Origin: Phyllobacteriaceae bacterium
Lineage (GTDB): Bacteria; Pseudomonadota; Alphaproteobacteria; Rhizobiales; Ancalomicrobiaceae
NCBI GenBank assembly: GCA_012517025.1
Contig: JAAYVT010000471.1
Coordinates: forward strand, 1-28,396
DNA: 28,396 nt
Direction of reading: 5' to 3'
The translations under genes and the position numbers were made by a program. This document shows, piece by piece, positions 8,811 through 16,221 of this stretch; the stretch's first letter is position 1; every line of letters starts with the position of its first letter. Under the pieces are notes generated by a model. It did not search any database. It was not told where the DNA came from and saw only the letters and a program-made list of their open reading frames with translations.

Positions 8811-9466
8811 GACAGGATTTTCCGAGACGAAGGAACCTTGGCGAGGGGCCCCCGACCACCCCGAGCGACTTTTCGGGAAGACGGAGCGCGCAGATCGACC
8901 GCTTCGGCGATCTCTTCGGCCCGCAGCAGAATGCGCAGGCCGAGAGGAACGGCGAGCGCAAATATCGAGCGATCCAGACGCCGCAACGCCTGCGCTTCGC
9001 GGATCTCGGCCATTTCCTCGAACATCACCGGAACGAAGCGAACGGCGAGCATCAGCACGAAGGCGCTCTTCTTCGCATCGAGAAGACCGAGCCGATCGAA
9101 CGGCCAGAGGAGCGCGATCATCGCGGCGCAGAGTTCAGACCAGCTCCACACCGCCGAGACGATCTGAGCCGCGCAGACCAGCGCCGAAAACCGCAAGAAC
9201 AGAATGATCGCCTCGTCGCCCGACCCGGTTCCCCAAGCCTGGAGGAGGGCCGTCAGCGCCACCAGCGACAAGGGCATCCGACACCCCCGCCAAGCGACGA
9301 CGAGCGAGCGATGGACGATCACCAGCCCGATGCCGGAGATCGCCGCCGGGACGATCAACTGCCCGGGCCGATCGAGAAACGTCGTCGCGACGCTGAGCCC
9401 GATCAGACCGAGGAGTGCGACGCCTGCGCCGCCGAACCGCGGCTTGCCCGTGCGATGCGTGATCAC
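8807..9466 (-). CDS. bioN: BioN, coupling (T) component of the biotin ECF transporter
   Basis: 219 residues of the CbiQ/EcfT family. Start is GTG at 9466 with GGAGG six bases upstream. It overlaps the bioM stop (GTGA). Four to five membrane helices occupy the first 150 residues. A cytoplasmic helical region carries the two coupling motifs, here EAQALRRL and RAEEIAEAVDLR, close to the usual Ala-Arg-Gly type. These couple ATP hydrolysis by BioM to BioY. The first motif departs slightly from the common ARG form. The gene order bioM-bioN-bioY with four-base overlaps implies strict co-translation. Confidence 0.93.
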   Translation of the reverse strand: MITHRTGKPRFGGAGVALLGLIGLSVATTFLDRPGQLIVPAAISGIGLVIVHRSLVVAWRGCRMPLSLVALTALLQAWGTGSGDEAIILFLRFSALVCAAQIVSAVWSWSELCAAMIALLWPFDRLGLLDAKKSAFVLMLAVRFVPVMFEEMAEIREAQALRRLDRSIFALAVPLGLRILLRAEEIAEAVDLRAPSSRKVARGGRGPLAKVPSSRKILS

Positions 9467-10158
9467 CGATGCCTCCGTCGATAGAAGGCGACCGCCGTCT
9501 CCGGTCGGCCGTCGCAGACCACGCGCCCATCCTCGATCACCAGGACACGATCGAAGTCTTCGACGAGTTCGAGGTCGTGCGTGACGACGATCGCCTGCTG
9601 AGGCAGCACGGCCAGCACGTCCCGAAAACGATTGCGATTGGCCAGATCGAGTTGAGACGTCGGCTCGTCGAAGAGAATGGTCGAAGGATCGCGAGCCAGA
9701 ACGCCCGCCAATGCCACCAACTGCCGCTCACCACCCGAAAGCTCGTGAATGCGGCGGTCGGCCAGATCCGCGATCCCGAGCCGGGTCAGCGTTTCCATCA
9801 CGACCTCGTCCACGTCGGTCTCGAGCCCCGGCAGGCCGAAGGCGAGATCCTCTCGGACGATCGGATAGACGATCTGATTGTCCGCGCACTGAAACAGAAA
9901 GCCAGTCCGTGCGCGGACGGCGCCGGCATCGACCGAAGGCTCCAGTCCATCGACATGGACCGCCCCTTCGGTCGGCGCGAGAAGACCGATCAACAGCTTG
10001 AGCAGACTGGACTTTCCCGACCCGTTGAGGCCGAGGATGCCGATCCGGTGCTCGTTCAGGACGAGATCGATGTCGCCGAGCACCCGACGTCCGTCGCGCG
10101 TCAGCCCGAGATCCGAAAAGACGATCGTCTGCGCGAGGTCGTCTGGGGTCGAGGGCAT
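9463..10158 (-). CDS. bioM: BioM, ATPase (A) component of the biotin ECF transporter
   Basis: 231 residues from ATG 10158, the usual length for BioM/EcfA. Walker A is GLNGSGKSS (43-51), the Q-loop glutamine is Q90 (FLFQCADNQ), the signature is LSGGERQ (140-146), Walker B is ILFDEP (161-166), and the switch histidine is in VVTHD. ATP hydrolysis drives biotin uptake through BioN and BioY. The start is uncertain. The frame stays open upstream to a TTG at 10347, and a GTG at 10269 has AGGAGA a few bases before it, whereas ATG 10158 has no clear ribosome-binding site. ATG is chosen because ABC homology begins about ten residues after it. Confidence 0.93.
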   Translation of the reverse strand: MPSTPDDLAQTIVFSDLGLTRDGRRVLGDIDLVLNEHRIGILGLNGSGKSSLLKLLIGLLAPTEGAVHVDGLEPSVDAGAVRARTGFLFQCADNQIVYPIVREDLAFGLPGLETDVDEVVMETLTRLGIADLADRRIHELSGGERQLVALAGVLARDPSTILFDEPTSQLDLANRNRFRDVLAVLPQQAIVVTHDLELVEDFDRVLVIEDGRVVCDGRPETAVAFYRRRHR

Positions 10159-10480
10159 GAGAACCGGCGCGGAAACCGGGTCCTCGTTCTCGAAATACGA
10201 GACGTGATAGAAGGCGACGCCGCGAATGGATCCTCGCGTGTGGAGAACCGAGTGATGCGACCTCGCCACCGCCGTCTCCTCTCGAGCGCCGGCGAAGACA
10301 TCGCCGAACCAACTCGAAAGGCTCGATAGAAAGCCGAAAGTCTTCAAAGCGATTTCCCTTCGAGTTTTGATCGAACGGCGACGTCTCGAACGACGTAGAC
10401 TTGATGACCGACCCTGCGCACGGGTGTGGCAGGGGATGGAGCGGCCTCGGTCGCTCCATCACTTCGCAAGCAGAAGGCCT
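10159..10480 (-). promoter_or_regulatory. Gap between madM and bioM
   Basis: 322 bp. The right part carries a terminator-like hairpin (separate entry). The left part (10159-10347) is an open frame continuous with bioM and may be a longer BioM N-terminus or an untranslated leader. I looked for the alphaproteobacterial BioR palindrome (TTATAGATA-like) and did not find it. No clear promoter is visible. Confidence 0.4.
10435..10460 (-). terminator. Perfect 9-bp hairpin after madM
   Basis: Arms GATGGAGCG and CGCTCCATC flank an 8-base loop, 20 bases after the madM stop. No U-run follows, so termination strength is uncertain. It separates the malonate genes from the biotin transporter. Confidence 0.55.
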
Positions 10481-11248
10481 TCAACCGAAGATTGCCTTCA
10501 TCACGACGTAACCGATCGACGGAACCACGAGGCAGCCGAAGCCGGTGTAGAACGTCGCGGTCAGAGCTCCGTAGGGAACGAGACGCGCGTCGGTGGCCGC
10601 GAGACCGGCGGCGGTGCCGCTGGTGGTGCCCATCAGGCCGCCGTAGACCATGGCCGAGGCCGGATTGGTCAGGCCGAAGGGCTTGGCCAGGAACGGCGTC
10701 ATGATCATCACCGCGATCGACTTGACGACACCGGCGGCGACCGAGAGAGCGATCACGGTCGAGGACGCGCCGATCGCGGAGCCGGTCACCGGACCGACGA
10801 TGAAGGTGACGGCGCCACCACCGATCGTGGTCAGCGAGACCGTGTCGCGATAACCGAAGGCATAGGCCACGGCGACGCCGACGATGAAGGCGATCACCGT
10901 GCCGATGACCAGCGAAAGGAAGCCGGCGAAACCCGCCTTCTTCAGCTCCGAGAGCTTCACGCCGTAGGACGTCGACACGATGCAGAAGTCGCGCAGCATG
11001 GCGCCGCCCATCAACGCGAAGCCGGCGAACATCGGAATATCGGCGATACCCTTCTTGCCGCCGGTCGTGACGCCGCCGATGTAGGCGAGGATGAGACCGA
11101 TGATGATCGCCACCGCCGAACCGTGGATACGGTTCTTGGTGATGTTCTTCGAGAAGGCGTAGCAGAACCAGGTGAGCAGTCCGACCACGACGAAAGCGAA
11201 GATCAGCGGCCGACCATCGACGAGAGTGTTGAGGAATTGCGCATTCAT
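10481..11248 (-). CDS. madM: MadM, malonate carrier subunit
   Basis: 255 residues from ATG 11248, preceded by GGGGAGA. The protein is almost entirely hydrophobic, with about eight to nine helices, and the glycine-rich segments TIGGGAVTFIVGPVTGSAIG and YGGLMGTTSGTAAGL typical of MadM. With MadL it forms the malonate transporter, described in Malonomonas rubra and in the Pseudomonas and Acinetobacter malonate operons as sodium- or proton-coupled uptake. It lies 16 bases after madL, so the two subunits are co-translated. Confidence 0.93.
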   Translation of the reverse strand: MNAQFLNTLVDGRPLIFAFVVVGLLTWFCYAFSKNITKNRIHGSAVAIIIGLILAYIGGVTTGGKKGIADIPMFAGFALMGGAMLRDFCIVSTSYGVKLSELKKAGFAGFLSLVIGTVIAFIVGVAVAYAFGYRDTVSLTTIGGGAVTFIVGPVTGSAIGASSTVIALSVAAGVVKSIAVMIMTPFLAKPFGLTNPASAMVYGGLMGTTSGTAAGLAATDARLVPYGALTATFYTGFGCLVVPSIGYVVMKAIFG

Positions 11249-11264
11249 GACGGTGTCTCCCCGC

Positions 11265-11663
11265 TCAAGCCTTGGACGCCTCGAGTTCGTCACCGAAGGT
11301 CGAGGTTGCAGCGCCCGCCATCGCGGCGAGAGGGCGAATGAGAACGAAGCAGACGACGACGGAGAGGATTCCCGCGATGAACGCGATCCAGCCGCCGGAC
11401 AGAGCCGCCGCGACGTTCTGGGTCGCCGCCATGGCGATCACCACCGGGATGTACATCGCGTTCCAGAACATGATGCCGTCTTCGGAGGCGCGAGGCAGCC
11501 AGCCCTTGGCCTTCAGCCACGGCGACAAGAACACCAGAAGCAGCATCGCGAAGCCGACGCCACCGATGTCACCGGGAATACCGAGCAGCGCGCCGAGTCC
11601 CAGACCAATCGATGTTCCTACGAACATGCAAAGGCCGAGGAGCATGACTCCATAGATGACCAT
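11265..11663 (-). CDS. madL: MadL, malonate carrier subunit
   Basis: 132 residues from ATG 11663, with a strong GGGGGA ribosome-binding site. Four hydrophobic helices, the motif GIPGDIGGVGFAMLLL, and the conserved WNAMYIPVVIAMAATQNVAAAL segment identify MadL. It works only with MadM. A 182-bp gap with a terminator-like hairpin separates it from madF, so madLM may also be transcribed from their own promoter, unlike the tightly packed upstream genes. Confidence 0.93.
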   Translation of the reverse strand: MVIYGVMLLGLCMFVGTSIGLGLGALLGIPGDIGGVGFAMLLLVFLSPWLKAKGWLPRASEDGIMFWNAMYIPVVIAMAATQNVAAALSGGWIAFIAGILSVVVCFVLIRPLAAMAGAATSTFGDELEASKA

Positions 11664-11801
11664 TTTGATTTCCCCCTGACGCAGATATCCGTGCGGTCGA
11701 GTAGAACTCACCACAGATGTCTACAAGACGAGTTTACACGTATTTCCGACCCCACATGCGCGAAATAGAATTTCTTTCTACTTCCGACACGTAAAGTGAA
11801 A
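11664..11801 (-). promoter_or_regulatory. Possible internal promoter region for madLM
   Basis: The 138 bp between the hairpin and the madL start are A+T-rich for this genome. They contain an inverted repeat TAGAA-N5-TTCTA at 11766-11780. A weak TTGTAG-N17-TACTCG pair can be read on the minus strand further down. No experimental-grade promoter is evident. Confidence 0.3.
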
Positions 11802-11833
11802 CTCCCGAGAGAGGGCACCGCAACTCTCGGGAG
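11802..11833 (-). terminator. Intrinsic terminator-like hairpin between madF and madL
   Basis: A perfect 10-bp stem (CTCCCGAGAG / CTCTCGGGAG) with a 12-base loop, 12 bases after the madF stop. On the minus strand it is followed by TTTCACTTT, a broken T-run. This should terminate a share of transcripts before madLM. Confidence 0.7.
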
Positions 11834-11845
11834 GTGGAGCTCACA

Positions 11846-12055
11846 TCATTCGACAACCATGATGAGCGCGCCCGGCTTGACGCGGTCACCGACGGCCACG
11901 GCGATCGACTTGATGGTCCCGTCGACCGGCGAGACCAACGGGTTCTTCATCTTCATTGCTTCGAGCACGGCGACGGCGGTGCCCTTCGTGATCGCATCAC
12001 CGACCGCGACGTTGATCGCCTCGACCTTCGACGGCATCTTCGACTTGAGTTCCAT
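11846..12055 (-). CDS. madF: MadF, biotin carrier protein of malonate decarboxylase
   Basis: 69 residues from ATG 12055 (GGAG eight bases upstream). A GTG at 12064 would add three residues. It is a bare biotinyl domain: the EAMKM motif places the biotinylated lysine at K35, with the conserved glycine-rich turns AVGD and SPVDGTI on each side. It lacks the Pro/Ala-rich linker and membrane-binding extension of most carboxylase carriers, so it must dock by its own surface. CO2 from malonyl-ACP is loaded onto its biotin by MadC/MadD and removed by MadB. This gene, with madB, marks the operon as the biotin-dependent type. Confidence 0.95.
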   Translation of the reverse strand: MELKSKMPSKVEAINVAVGDAITKGTAVAVLEAMKMKNPLVSPVDGTIKSIAVAVGDRVKPGALIMVVE

Positions 12056-12073
12056 GACTTCCACTCCATGTTT

Positions 12074-12090
12074 CGGGGCGCCGAGCCCCG
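12074..12090 (-). other. Short hairpin between mdcG and madF
   Basis: CGGGGC / GCCCCG, 6 bp with a 5-base loop, in the 39-base gap upstream of madF. It may set transcript processing or limit read-through into madF. Weak by itself, but similar hairpins occur at other junctions of the operon. Confidence 0.35.
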
Positions 12091-12094
12091 TGGT

Positions 12095-12880
12095 TCACGG
12101 CGTCGCAACGGCGGGAGAGACCTTGTCGATCTCTTCCAGCAGCCGACGTCGATCGACGAGACGGACACCCTCGATGCCACGGCCGAGGACCGTGGAGACG
12201 TCCGACACGAGTTCCGAAAGTTTCACCCCGAGCCCACCGGGAACGGCGACTTCGACGTCGTAGCGACGCGAATACCGCTGCGTGAACACGACGAGATCTG
12301 TGTGGAAGGCGCAGAGACCTTCCGAGGATCGAGCTGTCGCGACGATGTCGACGTCGGAGCTCGCCTCCATGTAGGGAAGGCCGGTCCACGCCTGGAGCGC
12401 GGCGGATCCGAAGAAGCCCACGTCGACGGCGTGCGTCCGCCCGAGTTCGATCACCGCGAGCAGTTCGGCGGCGACCGGAAGACGCGAGGTCGAGAGACCG
12501 GCGGCCACATCCCAGGGCGTTTGCCGGCGCCCGAGTTCGCCCGCAGACACGCACGCGGCGGAGCGGACGCGAACGCCGTCCACTCGGAAGGGAAACGACA
12601 CTCCGATCTGGATCGCCCCTTCGGGCAAGGGGCCTTTGGGCGCGCAGACGATGCCGGGTATCGCGTGAGCCGCGAAGAAGGACCGGACCTGCGCCTCGAC
12701 CTGGTCGCTCCGATGCATCGGCAACAGCCCATCGGCGAGCTGCGCCTCGACGGCAGCGCGACCTTCGGGCACGATCTCGACCATGACGTGCCGCTCCGGG
12801 GCCGGAGCAGGGGCGAATGCTCCGGTTTTCGCGGCGAGCGCCATGGTCGAGACCGAACCGTCGTTCGTAAGAGCGTTCAT
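12095..12880 (-). CDS. mdcG: MdcG-type phosphoribosyl-dephospho-CoA transferase (holo-ACP synthase)
   Basis: 261 residues from ATG 12880, overlapping the madH stop (ATGA). The core motif GFFGSAALQAWTGLP followed by SSDVDI (D176 and D178) is the nucleotidyltransferase-like GS...DxD signature of MdcG/CitX-like enzymes. It attaches the 2'-(5''-phosphoribosyl)-3'-dephospho-CoA group made by MdcB to a serine of the carrier protein MadE. It occupies the position I recall as madK in Malonomonas rubra. The first 32 residues are an Ala/Pro-rich extension not typical of the family, so a downstream start is possible. Length without it, about 230, matches the family. Confidence 0.9.
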   Translation of the reverse strand: MNALTNDGSVSTMALAAKTGAFAPAPAPERHVMVEIVPEGRAAVEAQLADGLLPMHRSDQVEAQVRSFFAAHAIPGIVCAPKGPLPEGAIQIGVSFPFRVDGVRVRSAACVSAGELGRRQTPWDVAAGLSTSRLPVAAELLAVIELGRTHAVDVGFFGSAALQAWTGLPYMEASSDVDIVATARSSEGLCAFHTDLVVFTQRYSRRYDVEVAVPGGLGVKLSELVSDVSTVLGRGIEGVRLVDRRRLLEEIDKVSPAVATP

Positions 12881-13965
12881 CGGGACTTCGTCCAGGTCGG
12901 ATCCGTCTTCGCCACCGACTGAACCTCGGCCTGCGCTCGGACGAGATCGTCGAAGGCCCGTGTGTCGACGGGGCCGCGAACCTCGAAGGGCTCGCCGACT
13001 TCACCGATGCCGGGGACGAGGTGGAGAACGGTGGCGGTGGCGGACGTCTCGACGTCGGGCGCCACCTTCACCACACGGCTCTTGATGCGCAGGATCGTGC
13101 GAGCGGCCCGTTCGATCGTCTCGCGCCCCGAACAGGGGGTCGCGCGCACGATCACCTCGTACTCGGGATGCGTCCGACGTCGCCGATAGGTGATGATCCG
13201 TCCCGTCGGCGAACAGACGTGACCGCTCGCGGAGAGAGGAAAGCTGTCCCCCATCGGCAGACCGCCGACCAACAGCTCGCCCCAGCCCTCGCCTGCCGGC
13301 GACGGCGCGAACGAGACGTCGTCGCGCAACGGATGTCCGTCGAGCGTCAGCCATCCGAACTCCTGACAGCCGTAGAGATCGTGCACCGGCCAGCCCCGCC
13401 GCTCGGCCTCCGGCAGGAGGTCGAGATCGAGCGGCGTGCCGGCGACGACGATCCGGCAGAAATCGGGGAAATCGGCCGCGAGCCCCAAAGCCGCCGCCTC
13501 GCCGAGGCTGGCCCGAATGAAGGAGGATTCGCCCAGGACGATGTCCGGGCGCTCCCTGCAGAAGGCGGTGATGAAGGCGCCCCGGCTCGAACGGTCGAGG
13601 AGCAACCATTCGATGCCACACTGGTTCAACGCCGAACGGGAGAAGACGTTGACCAGCGGCGGGTAGGTGACGAGCATCCGGTCTCCCGGCTTCGCACCGA
13701 TCGCCTCCATCACCCGACGGGTGACTTCGACGCGCGCATCCAGTTCGGTGTGGGCGACACCGACGATGTTCTGGAAGGCGGAAGACCCCGTCGTGAACGT
13801 GAGATAGGCGAGATTGAAGGGAGTATGCACCTCCTCGATCACATGCGCCGCCGTCGGTCCGGCGATGCCCTTGTCCGCCAGACTGCGGCGCGGCATCTCG
13901 GTGAAGGTGGGCACGGTCGAAAAGGTGTCGGCGACCGCGGCAAATCTGTCGAAGGCTTCGGACAC
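12877..13965 (-). CDS. madH: MadH, ACP-SH:acetate ligase of malonate decarboxylase
   Basis: 362 residues from GTG 13965, preceded by GGGAG. An adenylate-forming enzyme: the phosphate-binding loop is TFTTGSSAF (about 56-64), and LYGCQEFGWLTLDG corresponds to the later adenylation motif. It is shorter than typical acyl-CoA synthetases and resembles the phenylacetate-CoA ligase/CapK type. MadH acetylates the thiol of the carrier prosthetic group with acetate and ATP, activating the enzyme. Malonate decarboxylases of the Klebsiella type use MdcH (a malonyl-CoA transacylase) instead. No mdcH is present here, which supports a Malonomonas-type system. A very stable hairpin precedes the gene. Confidence 0.85.
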   Translation of the reverse strand: MSEAFDRFAAVADTFSTVPTFTEMPRRSLADKGIAGPTAAHVIEEVHTPFNLAYLTFTTGSSAFQNIVGVAHTELDARVEVTRRVMEAIGAKPGDRMLVTYPPLVNVFSRSALNQCGIEWLLLDRSSRGAFITAFCRERPDIVLGESSFIRASLGEAAALGLAADFPDFCRIVVAGTPLDLDLLPEAERRGWPVHDLYGCQEFGWLTLDGHPLRDDVSFAPSPAGEGWGELLVGGLPMGDSFPLSASGHVCSPTGRIITYRRRRTHPEYEVIVRATPCSGRETIERAARTILRIKSRVVKVAPDVETSATATVLHLVPGIGEVGEPFEVRGPVDTRAFDDLVRAQAEVQSVAKTDPTWTKSR

Positions 13966-13986
13966 GTCACACACTCCCTTCCTCGT

Positions 13987-14010
13987 GCCCGCACCCCGAA
14001 GGGTGCGGGC
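13987..14010 (-). other. UUCG-tetraloop hairpin between madD and madH
   Basis: On the minus strand the RNA reads GCCCGCACCC-UUCG-GGGUGCGGGC: ten perfect, mostly G-C pairs closed by the extra-stable C(UUCG)G tetraloop, in the 56-base gap before madH. No U-run follows. Likely a 3'-end stabiliser or processing stop that raises upstream subunit transcripts over the ligase gene. Confidence 0.65.
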
Positions 14011-14021
14011 GTTTCGCAACG

Positions 14022-14909
14022 TCAGGCGGCGGTCGGACGGAACTTCGCTTCCACCGCAGCGAACTCGGCGCGGAGCAACGCCTGCACTTCCGGGCGCTTG
14101 ACGCGCCCCCCGCGCTCGGCGCCGAGAACACCGCGACCACGCGGACCGGTCGGCGTGGCCGATGGATCCACCTTCGCGGCGCGGATCTGCGCGATCTGTT
14201 CGGCGATCGCCGGACGCATCCCGTCGATCGTCTCGACGAGACGCTCGACACCTCCCAGCTGGAAGAAGAAGGCCGGACCGGCGGCGAAGACCGGATTCGA
14301 CTTCGCGAGCTCCTCGAGCAGCTCGACGTCCTTCTTGATGATGCGCGACACCGAGGTGATCGGCATCACGTGGATCATCGTGCCGAATTCCGAGGGCAGC
14401 GACAGGATGCGGTCGGCCTGGAGGCCGTGACAGAGGAAGGCGCCGGAGATCGCCCGCCCCACGACCATCGCCACGATCGGATGACCTGCGATCCGGGCTT
14501 CCGCCAACGCCAACTGATAGGCGCCGGTCGCCTTGTTCATGCCGAAGATCTCTTCGACCTTGCCGGGACCGTTCCCGGGAGTGTCGACGATCAGCACGAT
14601 CGGCCGCTTCTCGGCCGTGGTCTTCTCGGCGTCGGCCGCGAGGGTGGCGTAGACGGCCTGCGCCATCTTGTAACCTTCCTCGAGACCGATCACGCCGGAA
14701 TAGACGACCGGGAACTTCTCATTGAAGGCGTCTGCATCGGAGGCGATGACGGTCACCGTCTCACCCTCGAGGAGCGCGGTGCCGACGACCGCGCCCGGAC
14801 CGAAGTCCGGATCGGCGAAGGTCTTCGCCCCGATCGAGCCTTCGGTGAAGGAGCCGGCGTCGACGATGAGATCGATGGCCGCGCGGCCCTGTCCCAGCAG
14901 AGTTTCCAT
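14022..14909 (-). CDS. madD: MadD, carboxyltransferase subunit (MdcE/gamma-like)
   Basis: 295 residues from ATG 14909. A crotonase-fold carboxyltransferase half: IVLIVDTPGNGPGKVEEIFG and VVGRAISGAFLCHGLQADRI provide the acyl- and biotin-pocket segments seen in MdcE and MadD. It pairs with MadC to move the carboxyl group of malonyl-S-ACP to biotin on MadF, leaving acetyl-S-ACP. The C-terminus has a basic tail (PTGPRGRGVLGAERGGRVKR). It begins 15 bases after madC, implying equal translation of the pair. Confidence 0.92.
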   Translation of the reverse strand: METLLGQGRAAIDLIVDAGSFTEGSIGAKTFADPDFGPGAVVGTALLEGETVTVIASDADAFNEKFPVVYSGVIGLEEGYKMAQAVYATLAADAEKTTAEKRPIVLIVDTPGNGPGKVEEIFGMNKATGAYQLALAEARIAGHPIVAMVVGRAISGAFLCHGLQADRILSLPSEFGTMIHVMPITSVSRIIKKDVELLEELAKSNPVFAAGPAFFFQLGGVERLVETIDGMRPAIAEQIAQIRAAKVDPSATPTGPRGRGVLGAERGGRVKRPEVQALLRAEFAAVEAKFRPTAA

Positions 14910-14924
14910 GGGTCTTGCTCCCGT

Positions 14925-15881
14925 TCACAGCGCCAGACGGAGGACGGACTTGCGGAAGTCCGCGAGAGGTCCGTCGGCCAAACCGACGGGGTCGTTGTTT
15001 CCGGCGTGACGCCACACGTCCCGGGCGTCGGTCGGGGCGATCTCCACGGCCAGGGCGACGCCGCGCAGCTGCTTCTCCACGAGGGCCTCCGAGCCGATGC
15101 GACGCATCGTTTCGAAGTCCTCGATCGGCAGGGCGCAGAGATCGGTGAGCTGGGCGCGGAAGGCTTCGACGGTGTCGTCGACCAGGTAGTTGGCGTCGCC
15201 CATCACGAACTTGTGGCGACCGCCGGTGGTCCGATAGACGAGGGCACGGTTCGAAGCGTCGAACTCGTCCTTGCCCATCTCCTGCTCGATCACCTCGGGG
15301 CCGGTCAGCCCGAGACGGCCGAACTCGCTCATGACGATGCAGTCGGTGGCCGCCGCGACGAAGCCCATGCCGCCGAAGCAGCCGATGCGGGAGCCGATGA
15401 GAGCGACGACCGGCACCTTGTGGCGAGCGCGCTGCAGCGCGTCCATCACCTCGGCGTGCGCGAGCAGACCCGCGTTGGCCTCGTGCAGCCGAACGCCGCC
15501 GGTTTCGAAGGAGATCGCGATCAGCGGCTGCTGCGCCGCCGGCAGATCCGGGTGTTCGGCGAGCAGCCGATCCCGGAAATCGATCGCCATGTCGATGACG
15601 CCGACCATCTTGGCGCCCCCGACCTCACCGACGGAACCGCCGATGAAGCGCCCCTCCTGCGAGATGACGAAGACCGGGCGCGAGCCGATGCGGCCGACGC
15701 CGGTGACGATGCCGTCGTCGTTTTCCACCGCCTCGCCGAGGGAGAGGAGATGCGGGCTGACCAGACGATCGAACGGACCGCCCAGTTCGACGAAAGAGCC
15801 TTCGTCGACGAGGCCGACGGCGCGCTCGCGAGCGCTGCGTTCGAGGAAGCTGTCCTCTTGTAGCTTCTTCCAGTTCGGCAT
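14925..15881 (-). CDS. madC: MadC, carboxyltransferase subunit (MdcD/beta-like)
   Basis: 318 residues from ATG 15881. Similar to MdcD and the acetyl-CoA carboxylase beta half. Key stretches are NDDGIVTGVGRIGSRPVFVI, FIGGSVGEVGGAKM, FETGGVRLHEANAGL and IGSRIGCFGGMGF, which shape the oxyanion and acyl-carrier sites. Unlike AccD there is no zinc-ribbon N-terminus. Acts with MadD in transcarboxylation. It starts 16 bases after madE and ends 15 bases before madD. Confidence 0.92.
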   Translation of the reverse strand: MPNWKKLQEDSFLERSARERAVGLVDEGSFVELGGPFDRLVSPHLLSLGEAVENDDGIVTGVGRIGSRPVFVISQEGRFIGGSVGEVGGAKMVGVIDMAIDFRDRLLAEHPDLPAAQQPLIAISFETGGVRLHEANAGLLAHAEVMDALQRARHKVPVVALIGSRIGCFGGMGFVAAATDCIVMSEFGRLGLTGPEVIEQEMGKDEFDASNRALVYRTTGGRHKFVMGDANYLVDDTVEAFRAQLTDLCALPIEDFETMRRIGSEALVEKQLRGVALAVEIAPTDARDVWRHAGNNDPVGLADGPLADFRKSVLRLAL

Positions 15882-15897
15882 GCTGTGAACTCCCGGC

Positions 15898-16209
15898 TCA
15901 GGCCTGCGCTTCGGCCAGCGCCTGACGCAGGCGCAGGGCGACGACGGCGGGCGACGCGTTGTTGTCGTTGATCTCGATCGACGTGGCGGTGAGCCCCGTT
16001 TCGCCGACGAAGTGCTCGATCACGCGCTTCCAGAGCGCGTCGAAGCCCGTGACCGGGGTCACGATCTTCACCGACACGGCGGCATCGCCGGCCTTCGGCT
16101 CGAGCAGCACCTCGAGGTCGCCGGAACCGACGACGCCGTAGTGGGCGCGGGCGGCGGGCTTACGGGTGCCGGCCGCGGCGACAGTGAATTCGATCGTCTC
16201 GAGAGACAT
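15898..16209 (-). CDS. madE: MadE, acyl carrier protein of malonate decarboxylase (MdcC/delta-like)
   Basis: 103 residues from ATG 16209. The prosthetic-group serine is most likely S29 in VVGSGDLEVLLE, the conserved attachment site of MdcC-type carriers. A second conserved segment, IEINDNNASPAVVALRLRQAL, lies at the C-terminus. It carries acetyl or malonyl groups on the phosphoribosyl-dephospho-CoA thiol, cycling between MadA and the MadC/MadD pair. It is not a pantetheine ACP: the DSL motif is absent. It starts 12 bases after madA. Confidence 0.92.
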   Translation of the reverse strand: MSLETIEFTVAAAGTRKPAARAHYGVVGSGDLEVLLEPKAGDAAVSVKIVTPVTGFDALWKRVIEHFVGETGLTATSIEINDNNASPAVVALRLRQALAEAQA

Positions 16210-16221
16210 GGGGTACTCCGA

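Noticed and set aside
10159..10480. BioR operator or biotin-responsive element before bioM
   Set aside because: No TTATAGATA-type palindrome is present, so biotin-repressor control could not be supported.
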